From contig NZ_NIWW01000001.1 in the NCBI RefSeq assembly GCF_002201535.1, forward strand, positions 434,001 to 498,000: a stretch of DNA of 64,000 nucleotides, in the 5' to 3' direction. Of the stretch, positions 31,121 through 40,388 are shown one piece after another (positions within the stretch are counted from its first letter, which is position 1; each line of letters begins with the position of its first letter). This DNA comes from Lacimicrobium sp. SS2-24. Its GTDB lineage: Bacteria; Pseudomonadota; Gammaproteobacteria; Enterobacterales; Alteromonadaceae. A program made the translations under genes and the position numbers. The notes under the pieces were generated by a model. The model did no database searches. It saw nothing but the letters and a program-made list of their open reading frames with translations, and was not told the DNA's origin.

Positions 31121-31740
31121 TGATTCTTGGCGCCGGCGGTCATGGAAAAGTGGTCGCAGAGTGCGCCAGTTTAAGTCAGGCCTATACCGAAATCCTGTTT
31201 CTCGACGATGCCTGTAACCACATGGAAGACTATCCCTGGCCTGTGGTTAACAAGCTCAGCAGCTTTGGACAATATCAAACTCAGCAGACCCAATTTTTTG
31301 TGGCAATGGGCAACAACCAGCTCCGTGCTGACTGGCAAAAGTCACTCATTGAAAATGGGGGCAGACTGACCACTCTGGTTCACCCCAGTGCCATCATTAG
31401 TGTACACAGCACGCTGGGTGCGGGCACACTCATCAGTGCCGGCGCCATTGTTAATCCATTTACCTCGATCGGAAATGGTTGTATTGTTAACACTGGTGCG
31501 ATAATTGAACATGATTGTACGGTGAACGACTTTGTTCACGTCGCACCCGGTAGTGTTGTTGCAGGAAATGTCAGACTGGGAGAAGGAAGTTTCCTGGGTG
31601 CCGGAACCAAAATTATTCCGGGTATCAGCCTGGGTGCATGGAGTCAGACCGGGGCCGGTGCCACTGTCACCCGAGATATTGCTGCAAACAACCTTGCTGT
31701 GGGAGTTCCGGCGGTAGTGATCAAATCCACAGGGGCGTGA
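31111..31740 (+). CDS. PglD/NeuD-like sugar O/N-acetyltransferase
   Basis: A 209-residue left-handed beta-helix acetyltransferase. A small Rossmann-like N-terminal domain ([17 protein letters not shown]) precedes hexapeptide repeats from about residue 95. The conserved catalytic His lies in IIEHDCTVNDFVHVAPGSVV. PglD acetylates the 4-amino group of UDP-2-acetamido-4-amino-trideoxyglucose using acetyl-CoA. Given the PglE- and PglF-like genes that follow, this is the preferred role, though the family also includes sialic acid acetyltransferases. Confidence 0.9.
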   Translation: MRLVILGAGGHGKVVAECASLSQAYTEILFLDDACNHMEDYPWPVVNKLSSFGQYQTQQTQFFVAMGNNQLRADWQKSLIENGGRLTTLVHPSAIISVHSTLGAGTLISAGAIVNPFTSIGNGCIVNTGAIIEHDCTVNDFVHVAPGSVVAGNVRLGEGSFLGAGTKIIPGISLGAWSQTGAGATVTRDIAANNLAVGVPAVVIKSTGA

Positions 31741-31819
31741 GCAGAACACAACGTAGCGGTTTTTTCACAAGCATAATCATCAGCTGATAAAAACAACAAT
31801 AATAACGAAGGATGCCACT

Positions 31820-32995
31820 ATGCTTAACGGGCCTTTCTCGCCCTGGCCTTGCTATACCCAAGAGGAAAAGCAGGCCGTACTTGCGGTAATGGATTCAAAC
31901 CAGGTCAATTACTGGACAGGCACCCAAGCGCGGGAATTTGAAAAAGAATTTGCACGCTTTTGTGAAACAGACCACGCCATTGCCCTGGCAAATGGTACGG
32001 TGGCTCTGGATCTGTGTTTCAGGGTGCTGGAGCTGCCAGCAGGCAGCGAGGTAATTGTTACATCCCGTACCTTTATTGCATCGGTATCCTCCATTGTACT
32101 GGCTGGTCTGGTGCCCGTTTTTGCCGATGTGGATGCCGACTCACAAAATATCACTGCTCACACCATTGCCCCGCTGATTAATGAAAAAACCGCAGCCATT
32201 GTTTGTGTGCACCTTGCTGGCTGGCCCTGTGACATGGACCCAATAAATGAACTGGCAAAAGAGCACGATTTAGCGGTGATTGAAGACTGCGCCCAGGCTC
32301 ATGGTGCTCAATACAAAGGCAAGCCGGTTGGCGGACTGGGTGATATGGCTGCCTGGTCATTTTGCCAGGACAAAATCATGACCACTGCTGGTGAGGGCGG
32401 TATGTTGACCACCTCAAATACCCGCTTATGGGAAAAAGCCTGGGCCTTTAAGGATCATGGAAAATCCTATTCAGCTGTATATGAAAAATCTCATCCTCCG
32501 GGCTTTCGCTGGCTGCATGAGTCTTTTGGCACCAATTGGCGTATGACTGAAATTCAGGCTGCTGTCGGACGTATCCAACTGAGTCGTATGACACAATGGC
32601 AGCAACAACGCCAACAGAACAGTCAGCGTTTATTAAAAACCGCATCCACTTTGCCTGCTCTGAGGGTACCTGACATACCGGAGTTTATTCGCCATGCCTG
32701 GTACAAATGCTATGTTTTTATTGAGCCTGCTCAGCTTGCCGAGGGCTGGAATCGCGATCGCATTATGGCCTGCCTGAACGAAGCAGGTGTACCCTGTTTC
32801 AGTGGCAGCTGCTCTGAAGTGTATAAAGAAAAAGCCTTCGATGGCACCCACTGGCGACCGGAACATGCCCTTAACACCGCCAAAGAGCTGGGGGAGACCA
32901 GTCTCATGTTTCTTGTACACCCGGGTATCACTGTTTCAGAAATGGATAAAGCCTGCGAAAGTTTGCGTCTGGTGATGCAAGAGGCAAGCGCATGA
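31820..32995 (+). CDS. PglE-like DegT/DnrJ aminotransferase
   Basis: A 391-residue PLP-dependent sugar aminotransferase. It would convert UDP-2-acetamido-4-keto-trideoxyglucose to the 4-amino sugar using glutamate. Visible are LANGTVALDL for phosphate binding, VIEDCAQAHGA with the pyridine-N Asp, and the Schiff-base lysine in WSFCQDKIMTTAGEGG (Lys185). The length is typical. It follows the acetyltransferase after a 79-bp gap, the only sizeable gap in the operon, and overlaps the next gene by 4 bp. Confidence 0.93.
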   Translation: MLNGPFSPWPCYTQEEKQAVLAVMDSNQVNYWTGTQAREFEKEFARFCETDHAIALANGTVALDLCFRVLELPAGSEVIVTSRTFIASVSSIVLAGLVPVFADVDADSQNITAHTIAPLINEKTAAIVCVHLAGWPCDMDPINELAKEHDLAVIEDCAQAHGAQYKGKPVGGLGDMAAWSFCQDKIMTTAGEGGMLTTSNTRLWEKAWAFKDHGKSYSAVYEKSHPPGFRWLHESFGTNWRMTEIQAAVGRIQLSRMTQWQQQRQQNSQRLLKTASTLPALRVPDIPEFIRHAWYKCYVFIEPAQLAEGWNRDRIMACLNEAGVPCFSGSCSEVYKEKAFDGTHWRPEHALNTAKELGETSLMFLVHPGITVSEMDKACESLRLVMQEASA

Positions 32996-34935
32996 AGTAT
33001 CTGCTGTTTCTCAACCGTATGTTTGCTCTGCACAACCGCACCAAAATGGTTATTACCATGAGTTGGGACAGCTTATGCCTGCTTTTTGCATTTCTGGGAA
33101 GTTACTGGATACGCCTTGGCATTGGAACCGATGTACTGGGATTCAAAGAGATCTCTTTAGGCGCAACGGTGCTGATATTTCACCTTTCAATGCTGATTTT
33201 TGTGGGAAATTATCGCCACATGGTCAGGCATTTGAGTCAAGAAGCGGTATTAATGTCGCTGTTGGTCAGTATGCTGGCCAGTTGTTATCTGTATTTTGCG
33301 CGTTGGCCCCTGGATGCCTTTGTACCCAACAGCATGCCTATCATTTATTTTGTATTAAGCAGTATTGGCATATTAGGCCCCAGAATTCTGGTCATGCTGA
33401 GTGTACAGAGTCAGAGTTTCAGACTCAGAGAAAAGTGCCTGATTTATGGCGCAGGGGAAACCGGTCGTGCGCTGGCGCTGTCGCTGCGTCAAAGCTCAGA
33501 TATGGTTCCGGTAGCCTTTATTGATGATAAGCGCAGCTTTCAGGGAAAGACCATTCTCGGACTGGACGTGTATTCACGAGCCTCCATTCCGCAACTGGTT
33601 GAGCGTTACAGCATCAGTAAACTGTTATTAGCAGTCAGCGACTCAGGGCCCGAACGCCATCGCGAATTACTTAGCGAACTGGAACCCTATGCCATAGAAC
33701 TGCTCAGTGTTCCCGACGTTAAAGACGTGCTGTATGGACGCAAAAAAATCAATGAACTGCGGGAAGTCAGTATCGAGGAATTACTGGGTCGGGACCCGGT
33801 ACCTCCCAAACCCAAACTGATGCGCCCGGATATCCGTGATAAAAATGTGCTGGTCACCGGTGCCGGAGGCTCTATTGGCAGTGAGCTGTGCCGTCAGATT
33901 GCTGTTGAGCGACCCGCCATGCTGGTGCTACTGGAACTGTCTGAGTACAACCTCTATCAGATTGAAGCGGAGCTCAGTGCCGCCCACCCTACCCTGAAGA
34001 TTGAAACCCGCCTTGGGGACGTTAAGGATGAACGTCAGATAAGACATCTGCTGTCATCGCACCAGATCAATACCATTTATCATGCTGCCGCCTACAAACA
34101 TGTCCCCATTGTCGAGCACAATCTGTTAGCCGGGGTGCAAAACAATGTTCTGGGAACCGCCATATTGGCGCGACTGGCCGCTGAATCCGGGGTTGAAAAG
34201 TTTCTACTGATTTCTACCGATAAAGCGGTACGGCCCACCAATATTATGGGTGCTTCCAAACGTATGGCTGAACTCTGTGTGCAGGCTATGCAGGATATGT
34301 CCTCAAAAACCCATTTTGCCATTGTCCGCTTTGGCAATGTATTGGGCTCTTCCGGTTCTGTTGTGCCACTGTTTAAAAAGCAGATTGCTGCAGGAGGGCC
34401 TATTACGGTCACTCATCCTGACATTATTCGCTATTTCATGACCATTCCCGAAGCCGCTCAGCTGGTTATCCAGGCTGGCGCGATGGGTAAACAGGGCGAG
34501 GTCTTTGTGTTGGATATGGGCGAACCGGTGAAAATAGCGGATATGGCCCACAAAATGGCGCACCTGATGGGACGTAGTATTCGCAACGAGGCGAATCCCG
34601 ATGGCGATATTGAACTGCATTTTACGGGTCTCAGACCAGGCGAGAAGCTCTACGAAGAGTTACTCACCGGAGACACCAGCAGCAAAACCCCGCATCCGCG
34701 CATTATGAGTGAAGCAGAGCCTCGTCTCTCTTTACCCGAGGTTCATCAGTTACTCGATAAACTGACGATCGCAATTCATAACAATGACGAGCACACCGCT
34801 ACCCAGCTTTTACTGAGCGCCCCTTTGGCCTATAAGCCAGCTGAACATGCCACTGACGAAAAAAAAACAGTGGCGAATACCCCAGGTGATGCCGATAACA
34901 AGGCTGTCATGTCAAAACTGGCGTTTAACAGATAA
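32992..34935 (+). CDS. PglF/WbpM-like UDP-GlcNAc 4,6-dehydratase
   Basis: A 647-residue membrane-bound nucleoside-diphosphate-sugar dehydratase of the CapD/WbpM type. About four N-terminal membrane helices (about 18-125) precede a first nucleotide-binding domain (IYGAGETGRALALSL). The catalytic SDR domain follows, with NAD motif GAGGSIGSELCRQI near 288 and the active region TDKAVRPTNIMGASKR. It makes the 4-keto-6-deoxy sugar that PglE and PglD then convert to UDP-di-N-acetylbacillosamine. The C-terminal 50 residues are polar and poorly conserved. Confidence 0.93.
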   Translation: MKYLLFLNRMFALHNRTKMVITMSWDSLCLLFAFLGSYWIRLGIGTDVLGFKEISLGATVLIFHLSMLIFVGNYRHMVRHLSQEAVLMSLLVSMLASCYLYFARWPLDAFVPNSMPIIYFVLSSIGILGPRILVMLSVQSQSFRLREKCLIYGAGETGRALALSLRQSSDMVPVAFIDDKRSFQGKTILGLDVYSRASIPQLVERYSISKLLLAVSDSGPERHRELLSELEPYAIELLSVPDVKDVLYGRKKINELREVSIEELLGRDPVPPKPKLMRPDIRDKNVLVTGAGGSIGSELCRQIAVERPAMLVLLELSEYNLYQIEAELSAAHPTLKIETRLGDVKDERQIRHLLSSHQINTIYHAAAYKHVPIVEHNLLAGVQNNVLGTAILARLAAESGVEKFLLISTDKAVRPTNIMGASKRMAELCVQAMQDMSSKTHFAIVRFGNVLGSSGSVVPLFKKQIAAGGPITVTHPDIIRYFMTIPEAAQLVIQAGAMGKQGEVFVLDMGEPVKIADMAHKMAHLMGRSIRNEANPDGDIELHFTGLRPGEKLYEELLTGDTSSKTPHPRIMSEAEPRLSLPEVHQLLDKLTIAIHNNDEHTATQLLLSAPLAYKPAEHATDEKKTVANTPGDADNKAVMSKLAFNR

Positions 34936-34953
34936 CAATAACAAGGCAATCTG

Positions 34954-36129
34954 ATGCATAAATCTTTGATAGCAGCTGCTGCATGGCTGCTGCCGTTCAC
35001 TTGTTCGGCACAGAGCTACACAGAATATGACAAGAACACCGATAAACTGGTGCTGAGCAATGCCCTGCTGGCAACCGATAATATCAACCCGCTGAAAAGC
35101 GAGGATAAATCGGCCCTGGGATGGCAGTTAGATGCCCATGGCGCACTGGTGGCGCTGGGCGAAGGGCAGCAATACAAGCTGCTTTACGGCGCCACGCTCA
35201 ATCAATGGCAACAACAGCCAGCATCCCTGCTGCAGGATAATAGCTTTTTTCAGGGCGAGATTGCCGCCCATGGCAGATGGCACCTGAGTCAGGCATGGCA
35301 ACTTAATGGTTCAGCAGGTTATCAGCATACCGATCAAATGCCAGGCACCGGCCTTTCCAGGCTAAGAGAAGACATTGTTGCAACGGATAGCCGAAAGTAC
35401 AGCGACGCGCAATTGGGATTATCTTATGGGCACGATGCCAGCGCCCGACGCCTGTCACTCAACTACCACCACGGGGCGGTACGTTACTCTGGTGATAATG
35501 CTTACCTGGACGAGTTCGAACTGGACCAGACCACGCTTACTGGCACCATTGCGTTTCGTTTATCTGCTGCCACGCGTTTTATTCTGGAATTGGAAAATCA
35601 ACAGGACGACTACCTGGCTGTGACCCGTTTTGACAGCGACAAAAACAAAGTACTTGCAGGGATTGAATGGGATTATTCCGGCCTGACCCGCATAAAAGCA
35701 CTGGTGGGTGCATACAAGCGGGAAACCGAACAAAGACCGGATACCGACGGCAGTGCCTGGCAATTATCACTGAATTATCGTCCCAGGGAAGATACCGGTA
35801 TCCGCATAGAATCTTCCCAGGACTCTGTTGCCGGTGATAGTGAACTGGCCAGCGACAGTCGCATGCGTAGCCTGTTGTTGGAATTGACCTATCGTTACAG
35901 TCAGCTATGGCAATGGGGATTACTGCTAAACACATCAGAAACGCGCTTTGAGGAGGCCGTACAGGTAAGATTTCTCGATGAGAAACTGGCGCGCGTTTGG
36001 GTAGCCCTGGCGCTACAGCAACAACATCAGTTCCGTTTATCCCTGCAATATAAGGACAATCAGTTAAGCGATAACACCGTCGACTATCAGCAGTCGCAGA
36101 TAATGGCATCATGGCAATACAGATTCTGA
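34954..36129 (+). CDS. Outer-membrane beta-barrel protein of the polysaccharide export system
   Basis: A 391-residue protein with a clear signal peptide (HKSLIAAAAWLLPFTCSA, cleavage near 20). The rest consists of alternating polar and aromatic strands, with repeated G-x-x-(L/Y) and Q-rich turns, ending in W-Q-Y-R-F. A terminal Phe is the classic signal for outer-membrane barrel assembly. No family is recognised. It sits 18 bp after the dehydratase gene and overlaps the OPX gene by 19 bp, which suggests it forms the outer-membrane pore for the short OPX protein. Confidence 0.78.
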   Translation: MHKSLIAAAAWLLPFTCSAQSYTEYDKNTDKLVLSNALLATDNINPLKSEDKSALGWQLDAHGALVALGEGQQYKLLYGATLNQWQQQPASLLQDNSFFQGEIAAHGRWHLSQAWQLNGSAGYQHTDQMPGTGLSRLREDIVATDSRKYSDAQLGLSYGHDASARRLSLNYHHGAVRYSGDNAYLDEFELDQTTLTGTIAFRLSAATRFILELENQQDDYLAVTRFDSDKNKVLAGIEWDYSGLTRIKALVGAYKRETEQRPDTDGSAWQLSLNYRPREDTGIRIESSQDSVAGDSELASDSRMRSLLLELTYRYSQLWQWGLLLNTSETRFEEAVQVRFLDEKLARVWVALALQQQHQFRLSLQYKDNQLSDNTVDYQQSQIMASWQYRF

Positions 36130-36632
36130 TTCGCGCCTGTCTGCTTAGCAGCGTTTTCGTCACATGGTTAGCGATTGCCAATGATGACCGTTACCAGATC
36201 GGTGCCGGTGACACGCTGGCGATCAGTGTGTTTGATGAGCCTGAATTAGCGGTGCGCACCAAAGTACCACAATCCGGCTACATTCAGTTCCCGCTGATCG
36301 GCCAGGTTGCAGTTTTGAATAAAACACCGGGTGCCATTGCCACTGAAGTTGAACATGCCCTACTGGACGGCTACCTGGTTCATCCGGAAGTGACGGTAAC
36401 CATAGAGGCCTACCGGCCCATTTTTATTAAAGGGGCCGTCAATCGCTCAGGCCGTCACGAGTTTTTATTTGATCTGGATGTGGAACAAGCCATCGCCATT
36501 GCTGGCGGCTTAACAGACAGAGCCTCACGTAAAGCGTGGTTTATTGTGCGAGACAGCGAAAAGATCCCGGCCACCGCAAGTACCCCCGTGATGCCCGGTG
36601 ATGTGATCATTGTGGAAGAGAGTATCTTCTGA
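36111..36632 (+). CDS. Short OPX (Wza-like) polysaccharide export protein
   Basis: A 173-residue exported protein with a signal peptide (ending VFVTWLAIA, cleavage near 23) but no lipobox cysteine. The polysaccharide-export domain is visible as YQIGAGDTLAISVFDEPELAV, QFPLIGQVAV and the helix TEVEHALLDGYLVHPEVTV. It is followed by one SLBB-like domain (IFIKGAVNRSGRHEF, VEQAIAIAGGLTDRA). Classical Wza is about twice as long and adds its own membrane-spanning helix; this one stops at GDVIIVEESIF. It overlaps the barrel gene by 19 bp and the co-polymerase gene by 1 bp. Confidence 0.88.
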   Translation: MAIQILIRACLLSSVFVTWLAIANDDRYQIGAGDTLAISVFDEPELAVRTKVPQSGYIQFPLIGQVAVLNKTPGAIATEVEHALLDGYLVHPEVTVTIEAYRPIFIKGAVNRSGRHEFLFDLDVEQAIAIAGGLTDRASRKAWFIVRDSEKIPATASTPVMPGDVIIVEESIF

Positions 36633-38677
36633 TGCTAGCCCTTGAAAAGCCACAGGAACAGCAGCTCTACCAATCCAGCAGTTTCAGTGCTGGTCAGCTG
36701 CTGTTGTTTATGTGGAACCAGAAGTGGCGCATTATTATCATGACCATCGCTATCACGGTGTTGCTTGGCTACTTTATTCTGCAATTACCCAAGGTCTATC
36801 AGGCCTCCAGCACCTTACTTTTGGGTGGCGCCGATAAAGGCATGCCTCTGAGCAACCTTAACCTGTTGCCCAACGCCAAAGACGCCAAAATGGAGACCTA
36901 CATAGAGTTTATGCACTCCAGGGCCTTCGCACAGATCCTGATTGATGAGCTCACCCTGCGTCAAAAGCCTGAGTATGGCGGTAGCGATGCAGATGTTCTG
37001 CGCCGCTTTCAGGCAAACCTGAGTATCAATCAGGTTCGCAATACTGATATGCTCAAAGTCAGTTTTTCTTCCTATTCCCCCAAATTAGCACAGCGGGTCG
37101 CAAATAGTATCGGCCCCGCATTTTTTGCCTTTCATGCCAGATTGCAGCAACAGAAAGTGCTCAACAGTTCAGAGCGCTTAAACATACAGCTGGTAGAGAT
37201 ACAGGCACGTCTGTCTGAGACAGAACAGAACTTTCAGCAATACCTGGATAACAACAACATTGTCGATTTACGTGCACAAATGGGCATGCTGCAAGATCAG
37301 GTCAGTGAACTGGTCAAAGAGCAGCTAAAACAGCAGCAACAGCTGTCAGAAGCGCGTATTCATCTGAGTCAAATTAAGGCCTCAGGCGATGATTATCGCG
37401 CTATTCTGAGCCACCCCTGGGTCATTAAAAGTCCCCAGGTAGAGCAATCCAGACGACATTACATCACCCAAAGTAATCTCATGGCTCAGGTCACACAGCG
37501 TTACAAACACAAACACCCGAAATACCAGCGGGCGGCGCGCAATCTGGCCGAAGCCGAACAGGAGTTACACAAACGGGTCGACGAGCAGGTCATTGCATTG
37601 AGTCAGTTTATTCAGGCACTGGAATCGCGCAATCAGGAGCTGTCGGCGGCCATCGCACAAAATAAAAAGGAGATACGTGAACTGGGAGAGCATCAATTGA
37701 CCATGGCCAGATTAGAGCAGGAAATGACTGGCACACAGAAGATCCATGAAGCCTTTATGGCCAAGCTTCAGGAAATGGAGATGCTCAAGGATATGGGAGA
37801 CAACAAAGAATTCGCCGTGGTTGATAAAGCGCCGCTTCCTGATGTTCCCAGCAAACCCAACACCCGCGGCCTGATATTCTTTGCCGCTTGTTTTGCCTGC
37901 GTGTTTAGTACTGGTTTTTGGTTCGTGGTGTCTTTGATTGGCGATCAGCATGCCCGCCTTTTACACGAGGTAAAGCTCCTGGATCTACCGGTACTGGCCA
38001 TGCTACCAAAGATTGGCAAAGTACACCGCAAGCGTAAAAACAGTCCACTTAGGGCCAGACTGGGCGAAACCGATTATCATTACTCTGAAGGCATAAGGGC
38101 GCTGCGTACTGCCATTTTGATTAATCACAACCTGCCCAAGAAAAGCATTATTGCCATCACATCCGTCAAACCTCGCCAGGGTAAAGCCAGCATCGTCAGC
38201 AATCTTGCCGACTCATTGAGTAACATCGAACCCGTACTCCTTGCCGATATAGATTTACGCGCCCCATCTATGGCCAAAGCCTACAACCTTGAGCCTCATC
38301 AACCCGGCTTAACTGAGCTGTTAGATGGCAAAGCCAGGATCAACCGTTGCTTATACCGTCGTAATAATAACCGTCTGACGCTCCTACCCTCAGGTGCCAT
38401 CCCTGCGGATCCACTCGCTTTAATTTCCACCAACCGTTTCCGGGATTTTCTGCGACGATTAAACGACACCTTCCCCAGGATATTGATGGAAGCCCCACCT
38501 GTACAATCCGTCAGCGATGCCCTGATGCTGTCGCGACTGGCCAACGGCGTTATCGTGGTATGCGACATGGAAAATACCCAGAGCGGAGAGCTCACACAGA
38601 TGGTGCAGAACCTGCGTGAAACCAACACCCTCTTGCTGGGTGTGGTATTAAACAAAGTGAAAAAGGTCACCTCCTGA
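36632..38677 (+). CDS. Wzz-type co-polymerase fused to a degenerate BY-kinase
   Basis: A 681-residue inner-membrane protein. A Wzz domain (helix at about 33-51, long coiled coil about 170-385, then the PLPDVPSKPN motif and second helix 413-436) controls chain length. The C-terminal ATPase domain begins YSEGIRALRTAI. Its Walker A reads SVKPRQGKAS (511-520, Lys518), Walker A' reads LLADIDLRAPS, and Walker B reads RILMEAPP with Glu in place of the usual Asp. The C-terminus ends NKVKKVTS with no tyrosine cluster. Kinase activity and tail phosphorylation are therefore doubtful. Confidence 0.9.
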   Translation: MLALEKPQEQQLYQSSSFSAGQLLLFMWNQKWRIIIMTIAITVLLGYFILQLPKVYQASSTLLLGGADKGMPLSNLNLLPNAKDAKMETYIEFMHSRAFAQILIDELTLRQKPEYGGSDADVLRRFQANLSINQVRNTDMLKVSFSSYSPKLAQRVANSIGPAFFAFHARLQQQKVLNSSERLNIQLVEIQARLSETEQNFQQYLDNNNIVDLRAQMGMLQDQVSELVKEQLKQQQQLSEARIHLSQIKASGDDYRAILSHPWVIKSPQVEQSRRHYITQSNLMAQVTQRYKHKHPKYQRAARNLAEAEQELHKRVDEQVIALSQFIQALESRNQELSAAIAQNKKEIRELGEHQLTMARLEQEMTGTQKIHEAFMAKLQEMEMLKDMGDNKEFAVVDKAPLPDVPSKPNTRGLIFFAACFACVFSTGFWFVVSLIGDQHARLLHEVKLLDLPVLAMLPKIGKVHRKRKNSPLRARLGETDYHYSEGIRALRTAILINHNLPKKSIIAITSVKPRQGKASIVSNLADSLSNIEPVLLADIDLRAPSMAKAYNLEPHQPGLTELLDGKARINRCLYRRNNNRLTLLPSGAIPADPLALISTNRFRDFLRRLNDTFPRILMEAPPVQSVSDALMLSRLANGVIVVCDMENTQSGELTQMVQNLRETNTLLLGVVLNKVKKVTS

Positions 38678-38817
38678 TACCAATCCTTTTAGTGTGTTCA
38701 GCACTTTTCCTGCATGCGAATTACGTTTAATCAGAGCCTAATAGCCTGCTTTTTCAGCGTCACGGCATTCTCTACAATTCCCGCTATGCTTAAGGGGTTG
38801 AAATCAGGAGCCAAAAC

Positions 38818-40362
38818 ATGACAAAGCCCATCGTAGCGGACAATAAACCTGTTAAGGTCAGCGTAGAGCAAGATAAAGAATATCATTTTTGCGCCTGTGG
38901 GCGTTCGTCTAAACAGCCTTTTTGTGACGGCTCCCATACCGGTACGCCCTTTAAACCCAAGTCCTTTGTGGCAGAGAAAAGTGAGGACGTGTATCTGTGT
39001 CAGTGTAAACACACCGCCAATCCCCCCTTTTGTGACGGTACCCATAAACAGTTTCAACAGGATGATGTGGGCAAACCCGGACCCGGTGTCAAGGATAATG
39101 ATGAGAAGGCACCAACTGCCAGGGCCACTGTGGAAGAGCCTACCGTTGAGCTGATTCATCAACTCGCCCGTGAGGGACTGAGCAAGATGGGACATCATGG
39201 ACCCATGACATCCATGGGTGTGCCCCGTCATACTCTGCCTCACTGGGATGATATTCAGATCATGGTGGCGCAGATGGCCACCAAACCCTTAATGGAACAA
39301 GACGATGTGGAAACCGAATTGGTCGTCGGGCCACAAGCCCAAAAGCCCCTCACACTAAAAATTCCCCTGCTGGTGTCAGACATGAGCTTTGGCGCCCTCT
39401 CAGAAGAGGCAAAGGTTGCGCTGGCAAGGGGGGCTGAGAAAGCCGGCACCGGTATCTGTTCCGGTGAAGGTGGTATGCTTGCAGAAGAGCAGGCTGAAAA
39501 CAGCCGCTACTTCTATGAATTGGCCAGCGCACAGTTTGGCTACCAGGAAGCCTTGTTAGAACAGGTTCAGTGTTTCCATTTCAAAGGGGGACAGGGAGCC
39601 AAAACCGGTACCGGTGGCCACCTGCCCGGCAACAAAAATACGGCGAAGATCGCCAGTGTCAGGGGGATTCCCGAAGGCCAGCCTGCCATTTCTCCCCCCA
39701 CCTTTAAGGACCTGTATAGCGCTAAGGACTTTAAACGCTTTGCCGATCGCGTCAGAGAGATCACCGGCGGCATTCCTGTCGGGTTCAAGCTCAGTGCCAA
39801 TCATATTGAACGGGATATTCAGTTTGCCCTCGATGCCAGTGCCGATTACATCATTCTGGATGGTCGCGGCGGTGGCACCGGTGCTGCCCCCAGCCTGTTT
39901 CGGGACCACATCAGCGTACCCACACTACCAGCCCTGGCCAGAGCCCGTCATTATCTGGATCAGCAAGGTGCCAGTGGCAGAGTGACGCTTATCATCACAG
40001 GAGGCCTGCGGGTACCGGCTGATTTTATCAAAGCCCTGGCACTGGGTGCAGACGGCATCGCGATATCCAATAGCGCCATGCAAGCCATAGGATGTGTGGC
40101 TGCCAGAATGTGTAATACCAACAATTGCCCCGCCGGCATTGCGACTCAAAAAGCAGACCTGCGCCAACGCATCAATATCGACAAATCGGCTGAGCAGTTG
40201 TACAACTTTTTTTGTGCCTCTACAGAATTGATGAAAGTCATGGCTCGGGCCTGCGGCCATGATGCGCTGAGTAAATTTAATCAGCACGATCTGGCTACCT
40301 GGAATCGCGATATCGCCCTTTTGACCGGCGTCAGTTATGCTGGATTACTGCCACCCCATTAA
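38818..40362 (+). CDS. Double-CDGSH / glutamate-synthase FMN domain fusion
   Basis: A 514-residue fusion protein. Residues 25-40 and 61-76 each match the CDGSH [2Fe-2S] pattern C-x-C-x2-(S/T)-x3-P-x-C-D-G-(S/T)-H (Cys25/27/36-His40 and Cys61/63/72-His76). From about residue 110 a glutamate-synthase-type FMN barrel follows. It shows LLVSDMSFGALSEEAKVALA, SGEGGM, GQGAKTGTGGHLPG, DGRGGGTGAAP and the Cys-rich CNTNNCPAGIATQ. The FMN barrel and iron-sulfur groups suggest an electron-transfer oxidoreductase. Whether it makes glutamate is open, since no glutaminase domain or gltD partner is nearby. Confidence 0.88.
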   Translation: MTKPIVADNKPVKVSVEQDKEYHFCACGRSSKQPFCDGSHTGTPFKPKSFVAEKSEDVYLCQCKHTANPPFCDGTHKQFQQDDVGKPGPGVKDNDEKAPTARATVEEPTVELIHQLAREGLSKMGHHGPMTSMGVPRHTLPHWDDIQIMVAQMATKPLMEQDDVETELVVGPQAQKPLTLKIPLLVSDMSFGALSEEAKVALARGAEKAGTGICSGEGGMLAEEQAENSRYFYELASAQFGYQEALLEQVQCFHFKGGQGAKTGTGGHLPGNKNTAKIASVRGIPEGQPAISPPTFKDLYSAKDFKRFADRVREITGGIPVGFKLSANHIERDIQFALDASADYIILDGRGGGTGAAPSLFRDHISVPTLPALARARHYLDQQGASGRVTLIITGGLRVPADFIKALALGADGIAISNSAMQAIGCVAARMCNTNNCPAGIATQKADLRQRINIDKSAEQLYNFFCASTELMKVMARACGHDALSKFNQHDLATWNRDIALLTGVSYAGLLPPH

Positions 40363-40388
40363 TCCTCAAAAAGCGAGGGGGGAGTTCG

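Noticed and set aside
35579-36181. 200-codon open frame antisense to the beta-barrel and OPX genes
   Set aside because: The plus-strand frames carry signal peptides and family motifs and are in a continuous operon; the antisense frame has none.
24498-38677. Transposase or integrase genes marking the polysaccharide operon as recently acquired
   Set aside because: No mobile-element gene or flanking repeat was seen; I did not measure base composition, so transfer remains untested.
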